DNA of 53,886 nt from Glaciihabitans sp. (GCA_025463785.1 JAODBD010000015.1:1-53886); one strand, 5' to 3'. Shown: positions 8,709 through 17,743, numbered from the stretch's first letter. Numbers and translations: made by a program. The notes: generated by a model not told the origin, from the letters alone.

Positions 8709-9305
8709 TCACCCCGCCGGCGACGGATTCGCGTGCTGAAGGCCGTCGCAGATGAGCTCGGCGACCTCCGTCAGAAACGTCATGGATCGTTCGGCGTCCG
8801 GAGCCTGGCTCGCGGCGCGATCCGCGACGCTGCGGTCCGCGAGCACCGCGACCCAGGCGCGCGCCGCCGCACGGACGCGCGCAGCGGGGATCGCCTTGCC
8901 GAGGCTCTGTTGAAGTACACGCTCGACAGCATCCTGCAGGTGTCGGCGGTGTTCGCCGAGGCTTGCCCCGACTTCGGGATGCGTGCGCTCTTCTCGCCAG
9001 ATGATGACGCGCAGCACCTCGGAATCGCGCTGCACCTCGCGCAACCGGGAGGCGAAGTTCAGCAGAGAACGAATCGGGTTGCCGTGTTCGACCACCGATT
9101 CGAATTCGATAGCCGGGTCCATGCGTTCGCCAACGAGCGCGCGAAGCAGATCGGCCTTCGCCGGGAAGTAATAGAAGAGGAGGCCCTTGGGCACGGCCGC
9201 AAGCGATGCAACCGCGGATGTCGCGGTTGCATCGAACCCGTTCCGTGCGAAGAGCGTCTCAGCCGCATCCAATATTCGCACGCGGGTGCTCACGTCTTCG
9301 CTCAC
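8709..9305 (-). CDS. TetR-family transcriptional regulator
   Basis: The protein has 198 residues. GTG 9305 is preceded by GAGGAG. Residues 8-55 carry the TetR helix-turn-helix (ILDAAETLFARNGFDATATS, then PKGLLFYYFPAKADLL). The rest is a helical ligand/dimer domain of usual length. It lies 44 bp downstream of the SPW membrane-protein gene on the same strand, and an inverted repeat of TetR type sits upstream of that gene, so it probably represses its own operon. The ligand is unknown. Confidence 0.9.
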   Translation of the reverse strand: MSEDVSTRVRILDAAETLFARNGFDATATSAVASLAAVPKGLLFYYFPAKADLLRALVGERMDPAIEFESVVEHGNPIRSLLNFASRLREVQRDSEVLRVIIWREERTHPEVGASLGEHRRHLQDAVERVLQQSLGKAIPAARVRAAARAWVAVLADRSVADRAASQAPDAERSMTFLTEVAELICDGLQHANPSPAG

Positions 9306-9349
9306 AAGGGTCTCCTCGTCGGGTGGTGCGTGCTACCAGATCGCGACGG

Positions 9350-9703
9350 TCAGTGCATGACCGTCCGGTGAGGCATGTGAACCATCGGCTGCATGGCGAG
9401 CGCGACAACAATAATCGTCACGGCGCCACCTATCCACGAAACCCACGCTACGCCGGGTTGCGAGGAGTACCCACCGACCCAGGGCGAGATGAAAAGCAGA
9501 ATACCCAGGGCACCCTGCACCCATTCCATCGCCACCATGCCGGGGCGAGCAAGATTCACCACGCCCGACGCGATCAGCAGGATCCCGAGAATCAACATCA
9601 GTGCAACAGATGCACCCATCGCGGTCATCCAGATTGTGGACAGTGCGACCACGATACCGACGACAACAGCCACCCAGTCTTCCCACCGAGTCCATTTGCG
9701 CAT
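9350..9703 (-). CDS. SPW-repeat small integral membrane protein
   Basis: The protein has 117 residues. ATG 9703 has AAGGAGC upstream. Four hydrophobic helices are visible, starting with WEDWVAVVVGIVVALS, and the motif ISPWVGG marks the SPW family. Its function is not established; members are common in actinobacteria. It is the first gene of an apparent operon with the TetR regulator, which suggests that the regulator responds to a membrane-active compound or stress, as inference. Confidence 0.85.
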   Translation of the reverse strand: MRKWTRWEDWVAVVVGIVVALSTIWMTAMGASVALMLILGILLIASGVVNLARPGMVAMEWVQGALGILLFISPWVGGYSSQPGVAWVSWIGGAVTIIVVALAMQPMVHMPHRTVMH

Positions 9704-9764
9704 CGAAACCAGCTCCTTCAAATGATGGCTCCCGCTCGGGAGTCTCGTTCTGATTTTAGAATTG

Positions 9765-9782
9765 ATTGACCGCCCGGTCAAT
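9765..9782. promoter_or_regulatory. TetR-type operator upstream of the SPW-tetR operon
   Basis: ATTGACCG and CGGTCAAT form a perfect inverted repeat separated by CC, centred 70 bp upstream of the SPW start codon. Length and symmetry fit actinobacterial TetR operators. The next gene downstream on the same strand but one is a TetR regulator. Confidence 0.72.
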
Positions 9783-9994
9783 AGCCTACCGCGCACGCGT
9801 TTTGCCCCCGGTGCACGCCGAAGACATTGCGCGAGCAGATCCTCCAGCGATCAAGTGGTCGAAGCGACTCGGGCACAGCGGCTCGACTCTCTTACGGCAT
9901 CGGCTACGCGCCGCAGAAATCACCGACAACACGCCGTCATCAGAGCACCAAAGGTGCACGGAAACACGGGGTTGAAAGCCTCCGGACAGCCCGG

Positions 9995-10762
9995 CTAGCG
10001 CCACCCGGGGGTGCTAAAGGCGGGTGGCGTTAAGCCCAGCTTTCGTGGTGTTTTGCGCCGGGAGTTGTCGAGCTGCGGTGCGATGACGTCGGCGATCGTG
10101 TCGGCCCACTTGCGGTAGGTCCGGCCGTCGCGCACGCCGAGGGCGTTCGTCGGCTCGACCGAGGGCAGCGGCACGTAGGTCACGTTGGCCGACTCGCACA
10201 GCCGTGCAGTCGCATCGTTCATCTGCACGGCATGAACTGAGATAAACCTTCCGAGGCGTGAGGTGTATCCGGGGATGGTTTGGACCGGCGGAATCCCGGT
10301 CACGAACGTCTGCGGTCGTCCTGATGTCTGGTCGAGGCTGTTGAGCACCGCAAGGAATCGCGCGCGCCAGGCCGCCAATGGCATCAACCTGATGGCGTCG
10401 TTTGTGCCAAGCACAATAACGACGGCATCGAATCGGGATGTGTCGGTCGCCCTCAACATCGACCCGGCGTTGCTCACCGTAATTCGCATGTCTGCGACCA
10501 GCTCGACATTCGTGCCGCGCCCGGTTCTCAGGGTAAGTGCTCGGGCGAGCGACCCCGGCAACGCGATTGCATGGGTTAGAACAGCCCAACCAACGGCCGG
10601 CCCTGACCCGAAAATCAGCACACAAGCAGGGTCGGGACCTGCCGCCCGGGCTTCCGGAGCGTCACGCGGCCGCGGAGCTGACTGGTTCTTTGTCTGCTGC
10701 TGGAGGAGCCAGAGTCTGGTAACCGGAGCCAGTACCCGGCTGAGCACATCATGGCGGTTCAT
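9995..10762 (-). CDS. SGNH-hydrolase-fold protein lacking the catalytic serine
   Basis: The protein has 255 residues. The block I region reads FGSGPAVGW, where GDSxxxG is expected; the spacing to the last Gly is kept but the nucleophile Ser is Gly. The block III region LGTNDA is kept, as is a block V-like DGRTYRKWAD without a clear catalytic His. It is a paralogue of the first 250 residues of 11628-12842 (shared VGW, IPPVQTIPGYTSRLG versus IQPIRSIPVYDDSFG, VHAVQMN versus VHAVRLN). It is probably a non-catalytic or altered esterase-fold protein. The start ATG has no clear ribosome site, so the N-terminus is uncertain. Confidence 0.78.
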   Translation of the reverse strand: MNRHDVLSRVLAPVTRLWLLQQQTKNQSAPRPRDAPEARAAGPDPACVLIFGSGPAVGWAVLTHAIALPGSLARALTLRTGRGTNVELVADMRITVSNAGSMLRATDTSRFDAVVIVLGTNDAIRLMPLAAWRARFLAVLNSLDQTSGRPQTFVTGIPPVQTIPGYTSRLGRFISVHAVQMNDATARLCESANVTYVPLPSVEPTNALGVRDGRTYRKWADTIADVIAPQLDNSRRKTPRKLGLTPPAFSTPGWR

Positions 10763-10979
10763 CTAGCGGACCGCTTGCGGGGCGGGTGCTGAGGCGATCG
10801 CGATCCTGTCAGCTGGCGAACGACTAGCGTCTCGGTGCTGCAAGGCCGTCCCCAATGGTGGTGCTTCGAAGACCCTCGGGAACCGCAACGCGATGTGATC
10901 TAGGTGCACAATATCAAGGACCTGTGAGTTGGCTTCATGGTTGCTAACCCCCACTTTGGGGACCGTCCCATTCGTCTCG

Positions 10980-11213
10980 TCAGCTGATCGCGGGAGCGAA
11001 CGGGCCGACCACGGGCGCCTGCGGAATGCGCTGCCACTTCAGCTCGCGCAGCACGTCGTATCGCCCGCTGTAGCTTCGCGGCATCATGGCCCGCAATCGC
11101 GCCAACTCGGCCTGATTGATTCTGTCCCTGACGGCTTCGCGAACGAGATCGCTCTTGGAGGCCGGGTAATCCATGGTTTTCAGTAGCGAGTTCAGTTCGA
11201 TCGAGATCGACAT
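10980..11213 (-). CDS. DUF2795 family small protein
   Basis: The protein has 77 residues. ATG 11213 is preceded by AAGGAGC; the longer upstream frame is not supported. The segment LKTMDYPASKSDLVREA and the following helix with a YSGRYDVLREL end match DUF2795, small actinobacterial proteins of unknown function with a helical, RNA/DNA-binding-like fold. It stands between the two SGNH-like genes on the same strand but with long gaps, so an operon is unlikely. Confidence 0.8.
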   Translation of the reverse strand: MSISIELNSLLKTMDYPASKSDLVREAVRDRINQAELARLRAMMPRSYSGRYDVLRELKWQRIPQAPVVGPFAPAIS

Positions 11214-11547
11214 CGCAGGAGCTCCTTCCCCATCCAGAATCGATGAGGATCGCCGGATGGAAGGCTCGTGGTTCCTCGGCGATCCAGAATTTGCAACTGT
11301 TTTAGCACCGTTTCGCGCCGGAATCAAGAGTTTCGCACAGCGCGACACCCCCGTATTGGGGCCACGAATCGTGTCCTCCCTTATGCGGACATACCGTAGT
11401 GTCTTCTTTGGCCCTGCGATGCAAATCCCGAACCGGAGGGCCGGACATACCGACAAAGCGTCCAGCGGTTCTTACCCCACCGTGAGCGGAGCTTCAAGGT
11501 CTGTTCCGATGCGCGACGGCAACCCGTGGTCGTCACTCATTCGGATA
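11214..11547. other. Intergenic stretch between the DUF2795 and SGNH-GAF genes
   Basis: I see no supported gene. The stretch holds the promoter side of the DUF2795 gene. The 11-mer CGGACATACCG occurs twice about 55 bp apart (near 11386 and 11441), which may be chance or a pair of binding sites. Confidence 0.4.
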
Positions 11548-11588
11548 GCCCAGCGCCGGCAATACCCCCCTAACGCCGCGCGCTGGGC
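11548..11588. terminator. Intrinsic-terminator-like hairpin
   Basis: GCCCAGCGC (11548-11556) pairs with GCGCTGGGC (11580-11588) and three further G-C pairs extend it. On the plus strand it is followed by ATTTCTATTTT. It lies 39 bp past the stop of the minus-strand SGNH-GAF gene; on the minus strand an A-rich tract precedes it, so it could work in both directions. Confidence 0.55.
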
Positions 11589-11627
11589 ATTTCTATTTTC
11601 GAGAGGCTTGTGACAGCTCGGCCAATC

Positions 11628-12842
11628 TCAATTCGGGCGGACTACCTCCTGGATGTGCAAAGCCAGCTGGCGGAGAACAACTTCAACCAGCTCGGAGTCA
11701 TGCGGCTTAGGGCGTGGCCCGAAGACGCAGATCACTCCCACTCGCTCGCCGTTGGCGGACTCAACGGGAAAGCCGGCAAAGTGACGGATGGCGATGTCAC
11801 CGACAACATTCGGGTTAGACCGAAACCTTTCATCGGTGGCAGCATCAGATACGATCAGTGCCCCGCGGGCGGCAATGACGCTGGCGGTGAATGAACCGCC
11901 GAACTCGACGTGTTCTGGGACCGTTCCCGCGCGAGCCTTGAACACAATCCCGTCATCCTCAATGACGGCGAATGCGGCACCGGTACCGCCCAAGGTGCTC
12001 AGCGCCTGTTTGACTATTGAGTCGAACTGCGCCCGTAGCTCAGGATCGGCGACGGCAAACTCTGACACTGCGTCGCGACTGGAGGTCGTGTACTCGGCGG
12101 GTACCAGGTGTTGGACCTGGTCAAGTTGCGGCGCGACAATCGCCGCGATCTCTTGCGCCCAGTGTTGATACGCGCTGCCGTCGCGAAACCGCGGAGGGGC
12201 CGAGGGCGGGGGCGACGTTATCGGGACGAAGTGTGCGCGCGGGTTTGCCGAGCAGACGCGCTCGGAGACCCCGTTAAGTCGAACCGCATGAACATTGACC
12301 AATCCGCCAAAGCTGTCGTCGTACACCGGGATCGAGCGGATCGGTTGAATCCCGACGAGAAAGAAGGGCGTACCCGGTCGCAAATCCTCTGCGAGAACGG
12401 ACAGCAGCTGAGTAAGGTCCCCCTGCCAACGAGATCTGCCCGTCAAATCCAAAGCGGCGTTAACGCCGACCGTGGCAACCAGCCCGTCGTACCGTTGTGG
12501 CTTCGCACGGCGGATGATGCGGATGGCGGACGCTACTCCCATATCCGGGTCAGCGATGATGTCAATATCCACCGCACGGCCCGTACTGGCGGTCAATGCG
12601 CGGGCGAGCGCACCGCCAAGCCCAACATCGTGACTTATGACACCCCAGCCGACGGCCATGCCGTTTCCGATCAGCAGGACGCGGTCCGGAGCCCTGCCAG
12701 CCGAGTGGACCTGCGCCGAGCTACCGGGTCGCGGGACATACCGCAACTCAGACTGGCGCGACCACTTCCATACCCGTGCCACGGGCACCAGCGCGGCGAG
12801 GCCAATACCGACCATGAATTCTCGAACAGACGAGTCACGCAT
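11628..12842 (-). CDS. SGNH-fold pseudo-hydrolase fused to a C-terminal GAF domain
   Basis: The protein has 404 residues. GGGGA lies seven bases before ATG 12842. Residues about 50-245 form an SGNH-like fold, but block I is IGNGMAVGW (Ser replaced by Gly) and block III is VGVNAA (GxND lost), so catalysis of the usual type is not expected. Residues about 270-400 match a GAF domain (AFAVIEDDGIVFKARAG, VIAARGALIVSDAATDERF, IRHFAGFPVESANGERVGVI), which commonly binds small ligands or senses redox state. I infer a ligand-responsive cytosolic protein. The residues 8-24 hydrophobic stretch could anchor it. Paralogue: 9995-10762. Confidence 0.8.
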   Translation of the reverse strand: MRDSSVREFMVGIGLAALVPVARVWKWSRQSELRYVPRPGSSAQVHSAGRAPDRVLLIGNGMAVGWGVISHDVGLGGALARALTASTGRAVDIDIIADPDMGVASAIRIIRRAKPQRYDGLVATVGVNAALDLTGRSRWQGDLTQLLSVLAEDLRPGTPFFLVGIQPIRSIPVYDDSFGGLVNVHAVRLNGVSERVCSANPRAHFVPITSPPPSAPPRFRDGSAYQHWAQEIAAIVAPQLDQVQHLVPAEYTTSSRDAVSEFAVADPELRAQFDSIVKQALSTLGGTGAAFAVIEDDGIVFKARAGTVPEHVEFGGSFTASVIAARGALIVSDAATDERFRSNPNVVGDIAIRHFAGFPVESANGERVGVICVFGPRPKPHDSELVEVVLRQLALHIQEVVRPN

Positions 12843-13002
12843 TTACCAGTCCCCGCGAAAAGTCAACCATGAAGCCTGTACCGTGAACAGCTCGGGTCAT
12901 GCAGCGGACGAAGCCCCCATATTCTATTGCTCACTACTCATGCGACCAACTGATCGCCTCAGCAGAACCGGATGTCTCGGCCGCCCACCGAACCGCTGTG
13001 GC

Positions 13003-13008
13003 TAACAT
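13003..13008 (+). promoter_or_regulatory. -10 element for a leaderless SDR transcript
   Basis: TAACAT fits TANNNT and ends seven bases before ATG 13016. No ribosome site precedes this ATG. Together this suggests that transcription starts at the A of the start codon. Confidence 0.45.
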
Positions 13009-13015
13009 TGCGGCT

Positions 13016-13819
13016 ATGGCTACCCCGGTACGACAACACCTCCCCAGCACCCTCGATCTCAGTGGACGTACCGCGTTCATTAGCGGCGCCGGCGGCGCGA
13101 CCGGTATCGGATTTGCCACGGCCAGGGCCCTGGGTCAGCTGGGCGCGCGGGTGGCAATCACGTCCACGACCGATCGCATCCACGAGAGAGTCGCCGAGCT
13201 GCAGCGAGACGGCTTCGACGCAATCGGATTTATCGCGCGACTGGACACGGAAGACGCGGTAACCAAGCTGGCGGTCGAACTCGAGCGGGCATCCGTCGAG
13301 CCAGCGATTTTGGTCAACAATGCGGGCATGGTCAGCGTCTCCGACGGCGACATGCTGCACGGCGACATCACCTCCGATGTCGCCGACTGGCGGCGAAGCC
13401 TCGACATGAACCTGACGAGCGCATTCCTGCTCACCCGTGTGCTCATCCCGGCCATGCGTGAGGCGCAGTGGGGCCGGATCATCAACGTGTCGAGTGTCAG
13501 CGGGCCGGTGATGGCATCCCGAGCTGATGTCGCCTACGCGGCCGCGAAGGCGGGCATGGTCGGGCTCACGCGAGCGATTGCGGTCGATGAAGCGGATGTC
13601 GGAATCACCGCCAACGCGGTCGCCCCCGGATGGATCGCCTCCGGCTCACAACTCGCGAGCGAGGTGGAGGAGGGCCGTCGGGTCCCGATCAGACGCAGTG
13701 GCACCGTCGACGAGGTCGCAGCGGCAATCGCCTGGCTCGCCTCCCCCGGCGCCTCGTATATCACCGGCCAGGTGATCGTGGTCGACGGCGGCAACAGCAT
13801 AGGAGAGGAACGGGGCTAG
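13016..13819 (+). CDS. Short-chain dehydrogenase/reductase
   Basis: The protein has 267 residues, normal for a classical SDR. The NAD(P)-binding motif is SGAGGATGIGFAT near residue 23, the structural NNAG follows near 103, and the catalytic set Ser (INVSSVSG), Tyr-x-x-x-Lys (YAAAK) is complete. The C-terminal PGWI and SPGASYITGQVIVVDGG segments are those of FabG-like enzymes. It reduces a keto group or oxidises an alcohol; the substrate cannot be told. It stands alone and the start seems leaderless. Confidence 0.9.
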   Translation: MATPVRQHLPSTLDLSGRTAFISGAGGATGIGFATARALGQLGARVAITSTTDRIHERVAELQRDGFDAIGFIARLDTEDAVTKLAVELERASVEPAILVNNAGMVSVSDGDMLHGDITSDVADWRRSLDMNLTSAFLLTRVLIPAMREAQWGRIINVSSVSGPVMASRADVAYAAAKAGMVGLTRAIAVDEADVGITANAVAPGWIASGSQLASEVEEGRRVPIRRSGTVDEVAAAIAWLASPGASYITGQVIVVDGGNSIGEERG

Positions 13820-13946
13820 CGCAGGTACCCTGTCCCCCTTCTGTCCGACGCTCGCTTGGGGGTGTTGTGCGTCGACGCGCGCAGGCAATAGCGTCGACGG
13901 CACCACTCTGTCGGGGATGCGCTGAGACGGAAGCGGGCGGGCCGCC

Positions 13947-15611
13947 ATGAAGGAATCGAATCCTGTTGCCGCGTCGGCTGCGCCCACCGGGAAGACGGTT
14001 CCGACGAAGTCCGCATTGCCGTCCAAGTCGGCACTACCACCCAAGCACCGCGCGATCGCCAGCCGACCCTACGCGCACGGAGGCCCAGTCAGCCTCGACC
14101 AGAGCGCAGCCCAGTCCATCTCCACGGGGTCAGCCAGTGTGGTCACCGGCAAGCAGTACCCGACCTATTCAGCCGCCGCGGCGGCATCCGTCCCGCTCGC
14201 CTCCGCGCTGTTCACCTCCAGCGACCACCACGGACACCTGTTGCGCCGCGCGACCTTCGGCGCTCGCCCATCGGATGTCTCCGACCTGAAACGGTTAGGC
14301 GTAAATGGCTGGCTGAAGCGCCAGCTTGATCCCGCATCGATACCAGATCCGTCCGGCAACGCGGCGTGGAGGGCGTTCCCGCTTGCTGGCGCATCACCGG
14401 CAACAATCATGAGGAAGACCAAGAAGTACAGCTGGGATGCCATGTTCGCGACGGGCCAGGCGACGCTCGGGCGACAGATCTTCTCAAGGCGGCAGCTGTA
14501 CGAGGTCGTGGTCGACATCTTCTCCGCCCACCTGCACGTGGCCGTCCCGTCGGAGCAGTGGGCCACGGCGCCCGGCTACATCACGAATGTCATCCGCAAG
14601 CATGCCTTCGGCAGTTTCAGCGGCATGCTCCTCGCGGCCATGAAGCACCCTGCCATGCTCGAGTTCCTGAGCAACGACCAGTCACGCAAAGAGCACGTCA
14701 ACGAGAACCTCGGCCGCGAACTGCTTGAACTGCACACCGTCGGCATCGCGGGTGGCTACACCGAGAACGACGTGAAGGCGAGCGCTGCCATCCTCTCCGG
14801 TCGGATGATCAACTACGACAGAGGCTCCTATCTGTACGACAGCACTGAGCATGTGACAGGGCCCGTAACTGTGCTCGGGTTCACCTCCGCCAACGCGACC
14901 GGCGCGGGCGGCGAGGCCGTGGGGGATGCCTACCTCAGGTACCTCGCGATGCACCCATCGACTGCCCGCACCATCGCTCGCAAGATCGCGACGCGATTCG
15001 TGTCTGACCTGCCGAGTGACGACCTGATCGACCGATTGGCGCAGGTATACCTGACCCACGGCAGCAGCATCCTTGCCGTCGTCAAAGCGGTCTTTCTGAG
15101 CAGCGACTTCTGGGGCGCCGTAGGCGTCAGGATGCGTCGGCCACTCGAAGATGCGGTCGGCGCCGCTCGCGTTCTGAACGTAGGCCTCGGCAGTTCGTCG
15201 AAGAACACGAGCAAGGGTGTCGTGTCGCTCTATTGGGATCTGTGGAATGCGGGCCAGCCGCCCCTCGGCTGGAACCCACCAAACGGTTATCCGGATGTCG
15301 CCGCCGCCTGGCTCGGTGCCGGCTCGATGATTCAGCGATGGAACACCCACCGCGCCCTCGTGCACGGTTGGTGGGGCGGGCTGAAATACACGAAGGCATT
15401 GTCACTCGTGCCATCGGGCAAGAGCGTCACGGCGGAAAAGTGGGTCAAGGCGCTCTGCGTGCGGCTGGTTGGCAACGCACCGACGCCCGACCACCTCGCT
15501 GCGCTCCTCGCTGCGGGAGGACTCACCCCCTCCTCGCGCGTGCCATACGACTACCTCGCGGGGGAGATCGCGAGCCTCGTGCTCGACTCCGCCTACTTCC
15601 AGTTGCGCTGA
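13947..15611 (+). CDS. DUF1800 family protein
   Basis: The protein has 554 residues. From about residue 90 (HGHLLRRATFGARPSD) through NENLGRELLELHTVGI it matches DUF1800, a family regularly encoded next to DUF1501 proteins, as here. The N-terminus has a run of K/S/P residues and no clear signal peptide, while the partner has a Tat signal. The role of the pair is not established; a link to the cell envelope or exopolymer handling has been suggested for related pairs, which I treat as inference. The start has only a weak ribosome site. Confidence 0.85.
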   Translation: MKESNPVAASAAPTGKTVPTKSALPSKSALPPKHRAIASRPYAHGGPVSLDQSAAQSISTGSASVVTGKQYPTYSAAAAASVPLASALFTSSDHHGHLLRRATFGARPSDVSDLKRLGVNGWLKRQLDPASIPDPSGNAAWRAFPLAGASPATIMRKTKKYSWDAMFATGQATLGRQIFSRRQLYEVVVDIFSAHLHVAVPSEQWATAPGYITNVIRKHAFGSFSGMLLAAMKHPAMLEFLSNDQSRKEHVNENLGRELLELHTVGIAGGYTENDVKASAAILSGRMINYDRGSYLYDSTEHVTGPVTVLGFTSANATGAGGEAVGDAYLRYLAMHPSTARTIARKIATRFVSDLPSDDLIDRLAQVYLTHGSSILAVVKAVFLSSDFWGAVGVRMRRPLEDAVGAARVLNVGLGSSSKNTSKGVVSLYWDLWNAGQPPLGWNPPNGYPDVAAAWLGAGSMIQRWNTHRALVHGWWGGLKYTKALSLVPSGKSVTAEKWVKALCVRLVGNAPTPDHLAALLAAGGLTPSSRVPYDYLAGEIASLVLDSAYFQLR

Positions 15612-15648
15612 CGCACGACGACTATCACGATCCGAAGACGGGACGATC

Positions 15649-17031
15649 ATGGCAAAGCAGACCACGAGCGTGGCGAGGGATGAGGCGGCCCTGCGTTCCC
15701 TTCATCCTGACTGCCCGGACTGGGAGCGGCTGGGGCCGACCGCTGAGGATGCCGCGATCCGCGCCGCAGCGGAGGGCAATCGGGTCGCGGCGGAGAAGCG
15801 CGAGACCCTCTGGGCGCGCGGCTTCAACCGTCGCACCTTCCTGAAGGCCGGAATGGGTGTCGGCGTCGCGGCACTCGGAGCCCAGCTCGTCACGAGCCGG
15901 GTGGCCTACGCCGACCCGGGAACCGCGACGAACGGCACACTGGTTGTGCTGTTCCTCCGCGGCGGCATGGATGGGCTTTCACTGCTGGTTCCTGCGAACG
16001 ACCCCAATCTGCTCACCAACCGTCCCGACATCGCCGTACGCGGCAGCTCGCTAATCGCCATGGACCGCGGCTTCGCGCTGCATCCGGCGCTCGCTCCCCT
16101 GCAGTCGCTGATCACGGCCGGCAGAGTCGCAGCTGTTCCCGCGGTCTCGACTCCCGACCTGTCACGCAGTCATTTTCAGGCACAGGACTGCCTCGAGCGC
16201 GGTTCGACGACCTCGTTAACCTCGGGATGGCTCGACAGGGTGCTCGAAGTCTCCGGGCCCGGCACCACCTTCCGTTCGGTCGCGGTCGGCGGCCTTCTGC
16301 CGCGGTCGCTCATGGGGGAGTCGAATTCGCTCGCGATGAACACGCTCGACGACCTCAAACTCGATGTCGGGGATGATCGTGTCGCCGCCACAACGACCGC
16401 GCTCGCCAGCCTGTACACCGGTGTTGACCATCCGATCAGCATGCAGACGGTTCTCGCACTCGAGGCGCTGCACGACGTGGCCGCCGTCCGTGCCGACCAG
16501 CCGGCGATACCAACCGTCACCTACCCGGCCGGCAACCTGGGAGATGCGCTGTCGTCGCTGGCGATGCTGATCAAGGCGAAGGCGGGAGTCAAGGTCGCCT
16601 GCATCGACGTCGGCGGCTGGGATACCCACACCGGAATGGGCAACGTTGACTCCGGCGACATGAAGCGCAACCTCGGCGACCTGGCGACGGCACTCGCGGC
16701 CTTCACCACCGACATCGGCACCGATCTCGACTCGACGACGATCGTCACGATGAGCGAGTTTGGTCGCCGGGTTGAGCAGAACGCCAGTGGCGGAACGGAT
16801 CACGGCCACGGCGGTGTCGTCCTCGCGATCGGTGGAGGAGTCGTCGGCGGGGTGCACGGCACCTGGAACGGTCTCGATCCCGGCATGCTCGACCAGGGCG
16901 ATGTTCCCGGCTGGAATGATTACCGCGACGTGCTTACCGAGGTCGTGACCAAGCGGCTCAACCTGAGTACGGGGTCTATGGCATCCGTGTTTCCCGGCTG
17001 GACGCCGAACGCCATCGGAGTTATGGCCTGA
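15649..17031 (+). CDS. DUF1501 family protein with Tat signal (sulfatase/phosphatase-like fold)
   Basis: The protein has 460 residues from ATG 15649, 37 bp after the DUF1800 stop. Residues 55-80 hold a twin-arginine signal (NRRTFLKAGMGVGVAALGA) after an unusually long N-region, so the folded protein is exported. The mature part has FLRGGMDGLSLLVP, DVGGWDTHTGMG and MSEFGRRVEQNASGGTDHG, typical of DUF1501, which resembles the alkaline-phosphatase/sulfatase superfamily; the D, H and E/D residues in these motifs are probable metal ligands. It forms an operon with DUF1800. Confidence 0.88.
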   Translation: MAKQTTSVARDEAALRSLHPDCPDWERLGPTAEDAAIRAAAEGNRVAAEKRETLWARGFNRRTFLKAGMGVGVAALGAQLVTSRVAYADPGTATNGTLVVLFLRGGMDGLSLLVPANDPNLLTNRPDIAVRGSSLIAMDRGFALHPALAPLQSLITAGRVAAVPAVSTPDLSRSHFQAQDCLERGSTTSLTSGWLDRVLEVSGPGTTFRSVAVGGLLPRSLMGESNSLAMNTLDDLKLDVGDDRVAATTTALASLYTGVDHPISMQTVLALEALHDVAAVRADQPAIPTVTYPAGNLGDALSSLAMLIKAKAGVKVACIDVGGWDTHTGMGNVDSGDMKRNLGDLATALAAFTTDIGTDLDSTTIVTMSEFGRRVEQNASGGTDHGHGGVVLAIGGGVVGGVHGTWNGLDPGMLDQGDVPGWNDYRDVLTEVVTKRLNLSTGSMASVFPGWTPNAIGVMA

Positions 17032-17037
17032 CGGGAA

Positions 17038-17073
17038 GAGGCCGCCATCGGAGCGAACTCCAACGACGGCCTC
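17038..17073. terminator. Terminator hairpin after the DUF1800-DUF1501 operon
   Basis: GAGGCCG (17038-17044) pairs with CGGCCTC (17067-17073), with an inner GGAG-CGAA-CTCC hairpin. It starts six bases after the stop codon and lies between convergent genes, so it can serve both strands. Confidence 0.6.
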
Positions 17074-17100
17074 TGGGCATTTCCACCTGGCGCACTAGCG

Positions 17101-17367
17101 TTACCGAACGGGCGTACTGAGCCGGATGCTGCGCTCAGTACTCGACTCACGAGCGAGACGCGCGAGCTCCAGCTCGACCCGGTTCGCCCGTCGCTCACGC
17201 GACTCGACCGGCTTCGGGCGGCGTCCCCACTTGATGAGAGCGACGCCGACGTGCAGCGCGAGGCGGTCGAGTGGGCTGACCCTCCGAGGGAGGTTCGGCT
17301 GGTATTGCTCGGACTCGTGCGGTGGATGATCGTGACGACCGGGAGCGGTCGACAGTGTTGTATTCAT
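17101..17367 (-). CDS. Small basic protein of unknown function
   Basis: The protein has 88 residues. ATG 17367 has AGGAAC upstream. The core LDRLALHVGVALIKWGRR is a conserved-looking amphipathic segment, followed by an Arg/Glu-rich helix (RERRANRVELELARLARE). I recognise the pattern as one common in small actinobacterial hypothetical proteins but know no function. The helix could contact the membrane. Its leader contains two inverted repeats. Confidence 0.6.
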   Translation of the reverse strand: MNTTLSTAPGRHDHPPHESEQYQPNLPRRVSPLDRLALHVGVALIKWGRRPKPVESRERRANRVELELARLARESSTERSIRLSTPVR

Positions 17368-17743
17368 GAGGGGTGTTCCTGACTTCCGGTTGCGCAGCAA
17401 AAGGACGGCGCTTTAGCGTCGAGAGCGCTGGGCGGTGAGACGCTTCTGGCGGCGAAATGGTCGACTGCATCAGAGACGAGTCGTCGTTGAGACGGGTGGC
17501 TGAGCGCACGGAGAATCCATGCTGAGCCGAGGCTTCGAGAGCATCGCCACCGTCAGATCGGTGGCGGGATGCGCTAGCCGATCAGGCGGTGAGGACGCCG
17601 ACGAAGCCGACGGGTGTTACGAAAATCCATTGCAATTCCTGTGTTCACGAGACGGCCTCCTTTCGATTTGGCGTTGTGAACACGCTATCGGCTGGCGTCG
17701 CACAGGCGCAAGGAAGACTCAGTAACGTTTCTGCATCCGCTGG
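17368..17743. other. Intergenic region with two inverted repeats
   Basis: No gene is supported. GCCACCG (17547-17553) pairs with CGGTGGC (17560-17566), with further pairing outside it. GTGTTCAC (17641-17648) is mirrored by GTGAACAC (17676-17683). Both lie between the lacI-type stop and the small basic protein gene on the minus strand, so they may end the first transcript or act in the leader of the second. Confidence 0.45.
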
